From: Archangium minus | GTDB lineage: Bacteria; Myxococcota; Myxococcia; Myxococcales; Myxococcaceae | Direction: 5' to 3' | Length of the DNA: 64,000 bases | Assembly: GCF_044360475.1 (NCBI RefSeq) | Contig: NZ_CP043494.1 | Coordinates: 5,952,001-6,016,000 of the forward strand | Shown here: positions 56,665-64,000 of the stretch, piece by piece | Layout of the letters: each line of letters opens with the position of its first letter | How positions within the stretch are numbered: position 1 is the first letter of the stretch | Made by a program: the position numbers and the translations under genes | Notes under the pieces: generated by a model | What the model was told of the DNA's origin: nothing | The model's input: the letters and a program-made list of their open reading frames with translations, nothing else | Database searches by the model: none

Positions 56665-58248
56665 CGGCAGCAGTCTGGCCGCACGGCTTTGGACGTTGGC
56701 GTACGGGTCCGAGCGCGCCGCCTCCTCGAGGAAGGGGACCGCGGGGGCTCCCACCTCTCGGACGAGGAAGTCGGAGCACTTCGTGTGGAAGCGATCGCTC
56801 ACCAGGCAGCGGATGACATTGCGGATGAGCTTCGCATCCGTGCGATAGGCGGGGTTGTTGCGCAGGGCCGCACTGTAGGAGGCGAGGCCGTCCACCCAGC
56901 GGAGGTTGTCGAAGTTGACGTGTCCCTCCAGATAGGGGGCGTAGGCGCTCTGGGGGTATTGCGCGCGCAGACTGGCGAGCGCTCGGAGCGCCTGATCTCT
57001 CCGCCGCTCTCCCTCCTTCACCCAGCGTTCGATCTGCTCGATGTTGGGAAGGTCCTCTGGCGGAACGGTCTCCTCCTGCGCGGAGGTGGCTGGCTTCTCG
57101 CTGGGGGCGGGCTGCTGCTTCGGGGCGGGGGAGCTCTTCGCGACAGAGGAGGGCGCGCTCGTGGCGGGCTGGGTCTGCTGCGCATCGGGCCAGAGGAGCG
57201 CCGCGCCGAGGCCCACCAGGAGCACTCCCGCGGCTCCCACGGCCAGCATCGGGCGCTTGTCCCGGGGCGGCACCAGCGTCCGCGAGTCAGACGCTGTCTT
57301 CTGGGGACGGCTGGGGACGGTGGCCTCGTTGGCGGAGGATGAGGTGGCTGGGGGCGACTGCACCGCGTGTGACCCGGAGGGGGCGCTCATGTCCGGGAGT
57401 GCCTCCAGCGTGGCGGCGAAGTCCGTGGCCGACTGGAAGCGGTCCACGGGTTGTTTCGCCATCGCCTTGCGGACCGCCGCCTCCAACTGCTGGGAGAATC
57501 CCGCCTCGGGGCGGATGCTGGCCAGGGTGGGCAGTGGGGCCACCTGGTGCTGGCTCATCACCTCGGCCGCCCGCTCGCCGTTGAAGGGCTTTGCGCCGGT
57601 GAGCAGCTCGAAGAGGAGCACGCCGACGGAGTAGACGTCCGTCCGGGCGTCGATTTCCCCGGCGCGGATCTGCTCCGGGGCCATGTAGCTGGGCGTGCCC
57701 ACGGCCAGGCCCGTGGTCAGGCCCGAGACCGTGTCGCGCAGCTTGGCCAGCCCGAAGTCCAGGATGCGGACCTGATCGCCCAGCCCGATGGCCTCCGTCA
57801 GCAGGATGTTCTCGGGCTTGATGTCCCGGTGGACGATGCCCTGGGCATGTGCGTGGGCCAGTCCCGCCAGCACCTGGCGCACGATGCCCAGCGCGCGCTT
57901 CACGGGAAGGGGCCCACCTTCGCGCAGCAGTGTGCGCAGGGTCTGTCCCGTGACGAAGTCCATCACCATGAAGGGGGCGCCCTCATGCACGCCATGGTCG
58001 ATGACCGAGACGCAGCACGGGTGGGACAGCCGGCTCATTGCCTGCGCTTCAATCTGGAAGCGTCGCTGGAAGCTCTCGTCCGCCGCCATCCACGAATGGA
58101 GGAACTTGATGGCTACGGCTCGGCCCAGCTCCAGTCGTTCGCCGCGGTACACCACGCCCATGCCACCGGCGGCGAGCCGCTGGAGAATCCGGTAGCGCTC
58201 CTGCAAGACAATGCCGATCCGGGGATCGGTGACGGCGGTCGGTTCCAT
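56644..58248 (-). CDS. Membrane-anchored Ser/Thr protein kinase
   Basis: This 534-aa protein has an N-terminal Hanks-type kinase domain (about 18-285) with AAGGMGVVYRG, VAIKF, HRDIKPEN, DFGLAK and GTPSYMAPEQ, all intact. A Ser/Pro-rich linker, one transmembrane helix (about 333-352) and a Pro/Ala-rich stretch follow. The outer domain of about 140 residues has TPR-like helices (RDQALRALASLRAQYPQSAYAPYLEG). It probably senses an external or envelope signal. Its last codons lie in the right copy of a 71-bp repeat, so the C-terminus may have been replaced. Confidence 0.92.
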   Translation of the reverse strand: MEPTAVTDPRIGIVLQERYRILQRLAAGGMGVVYRGERLELGRAVAIKFLHSWMAADESFQRRFQIEAQAMSRLSHPCCVSVIDHGVHEGAPFMVMDFVTGQTLRTLLREGGPLPVKRALGIVRQVLAGLAHAHAQGIVHRDIKPENILLTEAIGLGDQVRILDFGLAKLRDTVSGLTTGLAVGTPSYMAPEQIRAGEIDARTDVYSVGVLLFELLTGAKPFNGERAAEVMSQHQVAPLPTLASIRPEAGFSQQLEAAVRKAMAKQPVDRFQSATDFAATLEALPDMSAPSGSHAVQSPPATSSSANEATVPSRPQKTASDSRTLVPPRDKRPMLAVGAAGVLLVGLGAALLWPDAQQTQPATSAPSSVAKSSPAPKQQPAPSEKPATSAQEETVPPEDLPNIEQIERWVKEGERRRDQALRALASLRAQYPQSAYAPYLEGHVNFDNLRWVDGLASYSAALRNNPAYRTDAKLIRNVIRCLVSDRFHTKCSDFLVREVGAPAVPFLEEAARSDPYANVQSRAARLLPRVKARR

Positions 58249-58272
58249 GGAAGGAGGGGGAGATTATCAGCA

Positions 58273-58303
58273 GCACTCCCTTGATGGGTGACACTGGGAG
58301 TGC
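58273..58303 (-). terminator. Hairpin after the pentapeptide-repeat gene
   Basis: GCACTCCC pairs with GGGAGTGC (8 bp, 15-nt loop), starting 9 bp after the stop on the minus strand. No T-run follows. It sits between this gene and the kinase start. Confidence 0.4.
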
Positions 58304-58311
58304 GCTGCATG

Positions 58312-58737
58312 CTACCGGCCGATCTTCACTTCCTTGGCGTGGATTTCGTCCGCTTCGATCCAATCGGTTTTGATCTCCTTGGCGTAGATGATCTCCGCGG
58401 AGACCTCTGGGGCATGCACTTCACCACCGCCCCATCCTCCCTTGCCGCCCTTGTTGCCCTTGCCTCCCTCGCCGGTGTAGGTGCGGCCCACCCGGCCCCC
58501 TCGCGCCTTCACCTCCTTGGCGTAGATGATCCTCGCGTAGACACGCTCGGCCTTGATCTCCTTGGCGCGCAGCACGTCCTGGGGTGGCGGTGGCTGAGGG
58601 GCCGGAGACGGCTCGCCTGGAGGGGGCGGATAGGGCTCTCCCCGTGGCGGCCGTCTCGGCCAATCATCGTGCAGGTGGATGCGGCAGCCCGAGACCGCCA
58701 GCGCCAGTCCCAGCACCAGCATGGTCAGTGCTCGCAT
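58312..58737 (-). CDS. Lipoprotein with A-x-x-[IV]-x pentapeptide repeats
   Basis: This 141-aa protein has a signal peptide with lipobox VSGC and then a Pro-rich linker. Repeats of five residues follow: AKEIK-AERVY-ARIIY-AKEVK, a Gly/Lys-rich insertion of about 30 residues, and AEIIY-AKEIK-TDWIE-ADEIH-AKEVK. Five-residue repeats with a small residue at position one and Ile/Val at position four resemble pentapeptide-repeat quadrilateral helices. The canonical central Leu/Phe is replaced by Ile/Val. The start overlaps the previous gene's stop in an ATGA. Confidence 0.75.
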   Translation of the reverse strand: MRALTMLVLGLALAVSGCRIHLHDDWPRRPPRGEPYPPPPGEPSPAPQPPPPQDVLRAKEIKAERVYARIIYAKEVKARGGRVGRTYTGEGGKGNKGGKGGWGGGEVHAPEVSAEIIYAKEIKTDWIEADEIHAKEVKIGR

Positions 58738-59519
58738 CACGGAATCCCCGTGTTGTCGACCAGCACCGCGTTGGAGCTGGGCACCGTGGCTTGACCCGCC
58801 GTGAAGCGGTTGCGCAGCAGCGACACGCCATTGCCGGAGATGGTGGCGCTCGCGATGTCCGAGAAGGATACCGAGAGGTTGTTGGCGTTGCTCGACAGCC
58901 GGCCGTTGATTTTCACGCCCCGCATCCGGTTGCTGCCCCCGAGCACTGTCACGTTGCCCTCGATGATGGAGAGCGGCCCTTCCTCCGGAGACCAGGCACC
59001 GAAGATGAGCACTCCCGCGTTGCGCAGCTCGAAGTTACCTGGGTAGGTGCCCGGGGCCAGCATGATGATGGTGTTGTCGCTGGCTGCCGCTTGGGCGATG
59101 TCGCCTCCTGGCTCCAACTCAACCACCGTGCCACCAATGGGGTAGCGCACCGGGGGGATGATCTGCTGCACCGTGCCGTCCCGGTACGCCACCACCACGT
59201 CATAGAGCTCCTTCTCCTGGAACACCTGGAAGGAGTACGTGCCGGGGTCGAAGTCCAGCTCCACGGTCCCCGTCGGCAGCTCCTCCACCAGCGCCAGGCC
59301 CGTTGAATCCGTCTGCACTGGGTCGAGGTCCGCTGCCTTGAAGCGCACGCCCGAGCGATCCGGGCCTACCGCCACCGTCGTGGTGGAGCCCTGGTTGATG
59401 ACCGGGTTGACCACCACTACCGCGCTCGTCACCTCTCCGAAGCGACCCGTCACAGGAGTCGGGTCACTCCCACATCCCGCCAACAACAGCACCGTCAGTA
59501 CGTCCAAGACCCTTTTCAT
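58737..59519 (-). CDS. Lipoprotein with beta-helix-like C-terminal domain
   Basis: This 260-aa protein has lipobox LLAGC. A beta-sandwich-like N-terminal domain (about 25-125) has a carboxypeptidase-regulatory look (GTVELDFDPGTYSFQVF). A C-terminal beta-helix-type segment contains IIMLAPGTYPGNFELRN, VLGGSNRMRGVKING and NNLSVSFSDIA. It is probably exposed at the cell surface or in the periplasm. It is the first gene of a two-gene operon with the pentapeptide-repeat lipoprotein. Confidence 0.78.
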   Translation of the reverse strand: MKRVLDVLTVLLLAGCGSDPTPVTGRFGEVTSAVVVVNPVINQGSTTTVAVGPDRSGVRFKAADLDPVQTDSTGLALVEELPTGTVELDFDPGTYSFQVFQEKELYDVVVAYRDGTVQQIIPPVRYPIGGTVVELEPGGDIAQAAASDNTIIMLAPGTYPGNFELRNAGVLIFGAWSPEEGPLSIIEGNVTVLGGSNRMRGVKINGRLSSNANNLSVSFSDIASATISGNGVSLLRNRFTAGQATVPSSNAVLVDNTGIP

Positions 59520-59587
59520 ATGGACCTCCCGCTCATGGACTTGCCCCTCGGGTAGACGGCCACGGCTTCAGGTCGAAGTGTTGAAAG

Positions 59588-59963
59588 GTGAGCAGCTGGC
59601 TGCTCGCCCATGACGGCGAAGCGGGCGAGGTGCGCATGCTGGAGGACGGGCGCGCCGAGGCCACCTGCCGCAGCCGCTGGAAGCGTGTGGAGCGCACCCT
59701 GGCCGAAGCGGGGCGGATGTTCCCCATCCTCACCACACTGCTCCGCACGTCGGTGGGCGGGACGCTGTCCGTGGGCGGCTATGGCGTGCGCTCCTTCGTG
59801 GACGGGGCGCAGGTGGATCAGGTGGAGCGGGCTCGGCTCATTCTCCCGGATGGGCAGGCGGTGTGGTGTTCGCGCGAGGAGAACTCGGAGCTGTTCCGCT
59901 TCGCCCTCGCGGGCTTCGGTCAGATAGGCGTCCTGGAGCGCGTGGTGCTGCGGACCGTTCCGA
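59588..59963 (+). pseudogene. Fragment of FAD-linked oxidase (PCMH-type)
   Basis: The reading TLAEAGRMFPILTTLLRTSVGGTLSVGG..., followed by GAQVDQVERARLILPDG and FRFALAGFGQIGVLERVVLRT, is the middle of a PCMH-type FAD-binding domain. It resembles the cytokinin dehydrogenase group. The N-terminal third and the whole substrate domain are missing. It ends abruptly where a glycosyltransferase fragment begins on the other strand. Most likely a recombination remnant. Confidence 0.75.
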
Positions 59964-60155
59964 CTCGAAGCTCGGGCCATCTCGCTCGCCGCGGGCCAGC
60001 CGCTCGAAGCCCTCGCGGTGCAGGAGCGGGGCGAGGGGAGGGCCGGTGACGAAGGCCACCGTGTGCCCGCGCTCACGCAGCGCGCGAGCGATGACGAGGG
60101 CCGCGTGGATGTCTCCCACCCGGTCCATGCAACAGAAGAGGTAACGCAAGGGCAC
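59957..60155 (-). pseudogene. N-terminal fragment of a GT1-type glycosyltransferase
   Basis: The reading YLFCCMDRVGDIHAALVIARALRERGHTVAFVTG, then APLLHREGFERL, is the start of a UDP-glycosyltransferase-like GT-B fold. It stops after about 65 residues at the junction with the oxidase fragment. The rest of the enzyme is not in the window. Confidence 0.75.
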
Positions 60156-60167
60156 CTCCGGGTGGAC

Positions 60168-60392
60168 TCACGAGGCGGCGACGCGAGATGGACGCTGGCG
60201 TTGGAAGCCGAGCTCCTCCAACAGGTCCGCGGCGCGCGCGGGCCCGTCCACCCGGGCCAGGGCCTCCCGGAGCCGCTGGGCATTCCCGGTGAGCCCAGGC
60301 GTCGCGAGCAACTCCTCCACGGCCGCGCGGATGGCCTGGGGCGTGAGATCGTTGTCGGTGCGGCGCAGGAGGTTGAGCGCGGCACCGGCGCG
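60168..60392 (-). pseudogene. C-terminal fragment of a second GT1-type glycosyltransferase
   Basis: The minus-strand reading GAALNLLRRTDNDLTPQAIR, then GNAQRLREALARVDGPARAADLLEELG, is a typical C-terminal helix pair of GT1 glycosyltransferases, with a proper stop. The N-terminal 300 or so residues are missing. It is followed at once by the start of another such gene, so the intact locus held two tandem glycosyltransferases. Confidence 0.7.
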
Positions 60393-60401
60393 CCGACAGG
60401 G

Positions 60402-60872
60402 TCAGGGCAGCTCGACCACTGCGCCAGGCACGTAGTCCTCGAAGACGATCAGGTTGACGTGAGTCCTCTCCCCGATGAGGGCCAAGAGCGCGCGAACGGA
60501 TTCCCAAGGGAGCCCGCCGAGACCCGCGCCAATCCGAGGAAGGCCAATCTTGTCGAGGCCTCTGGCCTCAGCCTCCTGGACCATCAGGGTGACAGCGCTC
60601 TCGATGGCCTGCAACTCAGCCTTCGTCCTCCATGTCTTCTGAGTGCCGAGGTTGAAGACCGTCACGCCCTCCTCGGTCCAGGTGAACACCTCTCCGAGTT
60701 TGAAGCGGCCATCGGCGCAGCGCTGCTTGTACTCCGCGTACATCCGCGGGAACCGCGCTCGAAACTCCACGGCGATGCCCTTTCCCATCGCGCCCGCGCA
60801 GTTGCAGCCGTGGGCAAGAGCGTTCAGCCCTTCCTGTCGAAGGAGATCTCCCCGTACGAAGATGGTGGGCAT
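60402..60872 (-). CDS. Macro-domain protein
   Basis: This 156-aa stand-alone macro domain has VRGDLL, ALAHGCNCAGAMGKGIAVEF, VFNLGTQKTW and LPRIGAGLGGLPW. These motifs bind ADP-ribose. The CNCAGAMGKGIA form is shared with ADP-ribose-1''-phosphatases and with DarG-type antitoxins that remove ADP-ribose from DNA. No DarT-like toxin is seen beside it. It lies next to gene remnants, so it may be a mobile or orphan gene. Confidence 0.88.
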   Translation of the reverse strand: MPTIFVRGDLLRQEGLNALAHGCNCAGAMGKGIAVEFRARFPRMYAEYKQRCADGRFKLGEVFTWTEEGVTVFNLGTQKTWRTKAELQAIESAVTLMVQEAEARGLDKIGLPRIGAGLGGLPWESVRALLALIGERTHVNLIVFEDYVPGAVVELP

Positions 60873-61091
60873 CGTTTCAGTTCCCCCTGCCAGACATGCT
60901 CGAGCTCATCCCCTTCGATTTCATGCGGCATGTACTCATACACGCTCCAGGAAAGCACGTCAGTCGCGGAAGATGTCAGAGCCTGGATCAATACTCCGCG
61001 TGCGGATCGGGAGGGGGTCTCTTTGTGAGCGGCCCGGTCCGTCTTGCGTCAACGGGAGCGCTGCTCCCTCAATCTCTACAGGGGGAAGTCT

Positions 61092-62483
61092 ATGAGGCTG
61101 TCTTCGTGGAGTCGTCCGTCGCACGTTGTGTGGGGGCTCGGGCTCGCGGCCCTTGGGTTCGTGGGGTGCGGCACGGTCGAGACTCCGGAGGCGGAGGAGT
61201 CCGCCGGCGCGCGTCCGGCGGTGCTGTCGTACGAGGAGTTCCGCGCGAGCGTCTACCAGGAGCCCGACACGGGCGTGTTCATCGTCGAGGGCGACACGCT
61301 GGTGGAGGACGAGGCCGGCCTGCGCCAGGTCTACCGGGACTACCTCGAGGACCAGCAGCGCCTGAGCGCGGATGGGCTGGGGACGAGGCGCGACCCGCTC
61401 ATCGTCAACACCGTGGGCGGAGCGGATGACCGGTGGGCCTACACCCGCCAGCGCAGCATCCCCTACTGTGTGAGTACGGCCTTTGGGGCCAACTACAACG
61501 CGGTGGTCAACGCCATGCACCAGGCGGCGGGCGCGTGGCACCAGGTCAACGTGTTCTTCCAGCACCGCAGTGACCAGGATGGTAACTGCAACGCGAGCAA
61601 CAACAACGTCATCTTCGACGTGAGACCCGTGAGCGGCCAGTCGTACCTGGCGCGCGCGTTCTTCCCGAGCACCACCCGAGTCAACCGCAACGTCCTCATC
61701 GACGCGTCGTCGTTCGGCAACATCGCGCCGTACACGCTGCTGGGCATCCTGCGCCACGAGCTGGGCCACACCCTCGGCTTCCGGCACGAGCACACCCGTC
61801 CCGAGGCGCGCTCGTGCTTCGAGGACAACAACTGGCGCGCGCTCACGGGCTACGACGCGGCCTCGGTGATGCACTACCCGCAGTGCAACGGCGCCAACCG
61901 TGGGGACCTGAACCTCACGGCCACGGACATCAGTGGTGCGCACTCGCTCTACGGGCCGCTGGGTGAGCCCGGCCTGGATACTGTCTTCTACGTCCACAGC
62001 TACGGAGACCTGCGCGCCGCCTTCGGCAACAACTGGGCCGCCGCCCGCGACCACTGGTACGGCACCGGTATCAACGAGGGGCGCCGTGGCTCGGTCCACT
62101 TCGACGCGGCCTACTATCTGTCCATCCATCCGGACCTGATCGCGGCGTTCGGTGCGAACAACTACGCGGCCGCGCTCAACCACTGGATCGGCGCCGGCAT
62201 CAACGAGGGGCGTCGTGGCTCGCTCGAGTTCGACGTGCAGTACTACCTCAATGCCAACGCGGACCTGAAGGCGGCCTTCGGCAACAACTACGCGGCCGCG
62301 CTCAACCACTGGATCACCCAGGGGCTCTACGAGGGCCGTCGCGCGTCGGCGGACTTCGACGTGGGCTACTACCTGGCCAACAACGCGGACCTGCAGGCCG
62401 CGTTCGGCGCCACCAACTACCCGGCGGCGCTGGACCATTGGATCCTCGCGGGCCGGGCCGAGGGGCGTCGAGGCGCGCCCTGA
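61092..62483 (+). CDS. Metzincin-type secreted metalloprotease with four C-terminal repeats
   Basis: This 463-aa protein has a signal peptide with lipobox FVGC. After a propeptide-like region, the catalytic domain has HELGHTLGFRH (His222, Glu223, His226, His232) and the Met-turn SVMHYP near 257. That is the metzincin zinc site, closest to M57/M12-like bacterial enzymes. After LYGPLG, four repeats of about 42 residues share the pattern F-D-x-x-Y-Y-L-x-x-x-x-D-L-x-A-A-F-G, then N-x-A-A-A-x-x-H-W and GRRGS. The repeats probably bind a cell-surface or matrix target. ATG 61092 has GGGGGAAG upstream. Confidence 0.88.
   Translation: MRLSSWSRPSHVVWGLGLAALGFVGCGTVETPEAEESAGARPAVLSYEEFRASVYQEPDTGVFIVEGDTLVEDEAGLRQVYRDYLEDQQRLSADGLGTRRDPLIVNTVGGADDRWAYTRQRSIPYCVSTAFGANYNAVVNAMHQAAGAWHQVNVFFQHRSDQDGNCNASNNNVIFDVRPVSGQSYLARAFFPSTTRVNRNVLIDASSFGNIAPYTLLGILRHELGHTLGFRHEHTRPEARSCFEDNNWRALTGYDAASVMHYPQCNGANRGDLNLTATDISGAHSLYGPLGEPGLDTVFYVHSYGDLRAAFGNNWAAARDHWYGTGINEGRRGSVHFDAAYYLSIHPDLIAAFGANNYAAALNHWIGAGINEGRRGSLEFDVQYYLNANADLKAAFGNNYAAALNHWITQGLYEGRRASADFDVGYYLANNADLQAAFGATNYPAALDHWILAGRAEGRRGAP
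61975..62480 (+). repeat. Four tandem coding repeats of about 126 bp
   Basis: The repeats encode the C-terminal units of the metalloprotease. Units 2 and 3 are the most alike at DNA level (for example aactacgcggccgcgctcaa occurs in both), which suggests recent duplication or gene conversion. The last unit ends at the stop codon. Confidence 0.75.
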
Positions 62484-62535
62484 GCCGCGCTATGTGATTG
62501 CCTGAGGGCGACGGCGTTGATGGGATGGTGCTCCC

Positions 62536-63657
62536 ATGTCTTCGCCCGAGCACGAACCCGTCGCCCTGCTGTACCAGGCCACGCCTCCCCCTGAGATTGA
62601 CGGCATTCGCAAGCCCATGAAGCCAGGCGGTTACAGCGACAGTGGCGCTGACATCGCCTATGCCCTCCGAGCGGCAGGCGTTCCTGTGATCACCCCGGGT
62701 GATTCTCCTGACCCCGCCCAGGCCATGGACTGGGTCTTCCCCGATACAACCCAGGGGATTGCCGAGGCGCTCGACCAGGGTGCTCGCGTCCTGTGGGCCA
62801 ACACCGTGTTGTTCGCCGGGCACCCGCTGGAGGCCGTTGTCCACCGGGACGTGCGCATTGTCGGGCAGCACCCGGCGAGGGTGGACCGCTACGACGACAA
62901 GTGGCTTACCAACGAGGAGCTTCGTGAGAGCGGCTGTCCCGTGCCCGCCTCCCTCCTGGTCGCCACCGAAGACGGCCCCGGGACTCTCGCCCTGGCCTCC
63001 CTCTCCGAGGCGCAGCTCGAGGAGCGGGGATTGCGCTTCCCCCTGGTCGTCAAACCCCTCCGCGGGCGGGGCAGCGAAGGGGTGCGCGCGGTCCACTCCC
63101 TCGCGGAGTTGAAACAGTACGCGGCGGGATTACTCTCGACCCGGGACGTCTCAGGGAACCTCCGTTATGGCCAGCGCCTGATGGTGGAGCGCTTCCTCCC
63201 TGGCACCGAGGTCACCCTGACCGTGATGCCTCCGGGCTCCTACCTCATCGGCGGCGCCGAGCGGACGTATGCGCAGCACTGGTCGCTGCCCGCCATCCGG
63301 CGTTTCAACCACCACGACGGCATTGCGCCTTACAACGGAGTGGTGGCCGTGGTGAATAACAGCGTCCGACTCTCCGACGCCGAGCGCCACGAGCCCGCCA
63401 TGCAGCGTCTAGAGGCCTGGTGCTCCGTGGCCGCGCGGAAGGTCGGTGCGCTCGCCCCCATCCGGATCGACTGCCGCTCCTCGGAGGAGGGGGAGTTCCT
63501 CCTGTTCGACTTGAACATGAAGCCCAACATGACGGGGGCGGGCCGCCCTGGTCGCGAGGACCAGGACAGTCTCAGCGCCCTGGCGGCGGGCGGCGTGGGG
63601 TGGTCCTACCGGGACCTCCTGCTCAACATGCTCCGCCAGGCGTGGCGCCTTGCATGA
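62536..63657 (+). CDS. ATP-grasp family ligase-like protein
   Basis: This 373-aa protein of the D-Ala-D-Ala-ligase-like ATP-grasp class has a DRYDDKWLTNEEL segment near 117. LVVKPLRGRGSEGVRAV covers the ATP-binding Lys and Gly loop, and MVERFLPGTEVTLTVMPPG follows. The metal-binding end is LLFDLNMKPNMTGAGRPG. It probably joins a carboxylate to an amine using ATP. The substrate is unknown and the neighbours do not help. Confidence 0.85.
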   Translation: MSSPEHEPVALLYQATPPPEIDGIRKPMKPGGYSDSGADIAYALRAAGVPVITPGDSPDPAQAMDWVFPDTTQGIAEALDQGARVLWANTVLFAGHPLEAVVHRDVRIVGQHPARVDRYDDKWLTNEELRESGCPVPASLLVATEDGPGTLALASLSEAQLEERGLRFPLVVKPLRGRGSEGVRAVHSLAELKQYAAGLLSTRDVSGNLRYGQRLMVERFLPGTEVTLTVMPPGSYLIGGAERTYAQHWSLPAIRRFNHHDGIAPYNGVVAVVNNSVRLSDAERHEPAMQRLEAWCSVAARKVGALAPIRIDCRSSEEGEFLLFDLNMKPNMTGAGRPGREDQDSLSALAAGGVGWSYRDLLLNMLRQAWRLA

Positions 63658-63683
63658 GGCCTCTTGGCCCCGCGGCTCCCCGG

Positions 63684-64000
63684 TCAGGCGTCGGAGGCGT
63701 TGAGCTGCGCCAGCGCCGATTCGACGTACTTGATGCCCTTGGAGGTAATCGCCTTGCCCTTCTTCGTGTCCTGCGCGAAGCCGGTGTGCAGGCGCAGCGC
63801 CTTGGCCGCGTTCGGGGCGGCGTACGTCACGCCGAGCTCGCCCCAGAAGCGCGAGGTTGTCCCCGACGTCACTTCCACGTCCAGGGCCCGCGCGAGGTAG
63901 AGCGGAATGAGCGAGCGCAGGAGCTGATCCTTCTGCCGCCCGGCCGCTACCAGCACCTCCTGCTTGGGGTGTGCCCGGAGCGCGTCCACCAGCGCCCCCA
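63684..64000 (-). CDS. Partial hypothetical protein, cut by window end
   Basis: At least 101 C-terminal residues are visible. The reading stays open to the end of the window, so the start probably lies beyond 64000, although a GTG at 63989 cannot be excluded. Motifs include VLVAAGRQKDQLLRSLIPLYLARALDVEV and FAQDTKKGKAITSKGIKYVESALAQL. The Lys-rich part looks nucleic-acid-binding or DNA-associated, but the family is not recognised. It is convergent with the ATP-grasp gene. Confidence 0.65.
   Translation of the reverse strand, partial: GALVDALRAHPKQEVLVAAGRQKDQLLRSLIPLYLARALDVEVTSGTTSRFWGELGVTYAAPNAAKALRLHTGFAQDTKKGKAITSKGIKYVESALAQLNASDA

Noticed and set aside
59020..59203. Tandem coding repeats in the beta-helix lipoprotein
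   Set aside because: The rungs are only loosely similar at protein level; no DNA repeat is visible.

Overview
The window is GC-rich DNA that looks myxobacterial, most likely from the suborder Cystobacterineae (Archangium/Cystobacter-like). The reasons are giant modular type I polyketide synthase (PKS) genes, eukaryote-like Ser/Thr kinases with accessory domains, many short lipoproteins and secreted repeat proteins, and high-GC codon use throughout. The genus is an inference; no rRNA or other marker gene is present.

Positions 1-24787 hold the 3' part of a type I PKS operon. Four tightly spaced or overlapping plus-strand genes encode five modules: PKS1 (KS-AT-DH-ER-KR-ACP, methylmalonyl-type AT), PKS2 (KS-AT-KR-ACP, malonyl), PKS3 (KS-AT-ACP, malonyl; then KS-AT-dead DH-KR-ACP, methylmalonyl) and PKS4 (KS-AT-odd DH-ACP-thioesterase, malonyl). 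The start of the operon lies upstream of the window. If the modules act in gene order, the released end is a delta-hydroxy-beta-keto acid that could close to a 4-hydroxy-5,6-dihydro-2-pyranone.

Positions 24845-27909 continue on the same strand and are the most novel part. A 58-residue peptide with a double-glycine leader and a short two-Cys core is followed by a perfect 14-bp hairpin. Then come a 396-aa Glu/His-rich protein of unknown family and a 503-aa protein that keeps the key motifs of the SelO (YdiU) pseudokinase AMPylase fold. Together they look like an undescribed RiPP-type peptide cassette attached to the PKS operon. Two small Cys-containing lipoprotein genes lie convergent to it.

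Positions 28800-36800 look like an accessory island of self-regulated cassettes: quinone oxidoreductase/TetR, a methyltransferase resembling fungal sphingolipid C9-methyltransferase, a BlaI/M56 pair with two operator dyads, a TetR/SDR divergent pair with three operator dyads spaced exactly 21 bp, and a DUF5694-like secreted protein. A decayed membrane-protein gene marks its right edge.

Positions 37283-64000 look like ordinary myxobacterial genome: a lipase/beta-helix operon, secreted and lipoprotein genes, two Ser/Thr kinases (one fused to a degenerate cyclase domain, an AAA ATPase and probable TPRs), a DyP peroxidase coupled to a two-fold repeated membrane protein, a coupled membrane-protein pair, a pentapeptide-repeat lipoprotein, remnants of an oxidase and two glycosyltransferases, a macro-domain protein, a metzincin protease with four C-terminal repeats, an ATP-grasp enzyme and a gene cut by the window end. 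I saw no tRNA, rRNA, CRISPR array or intact insertion sequence.
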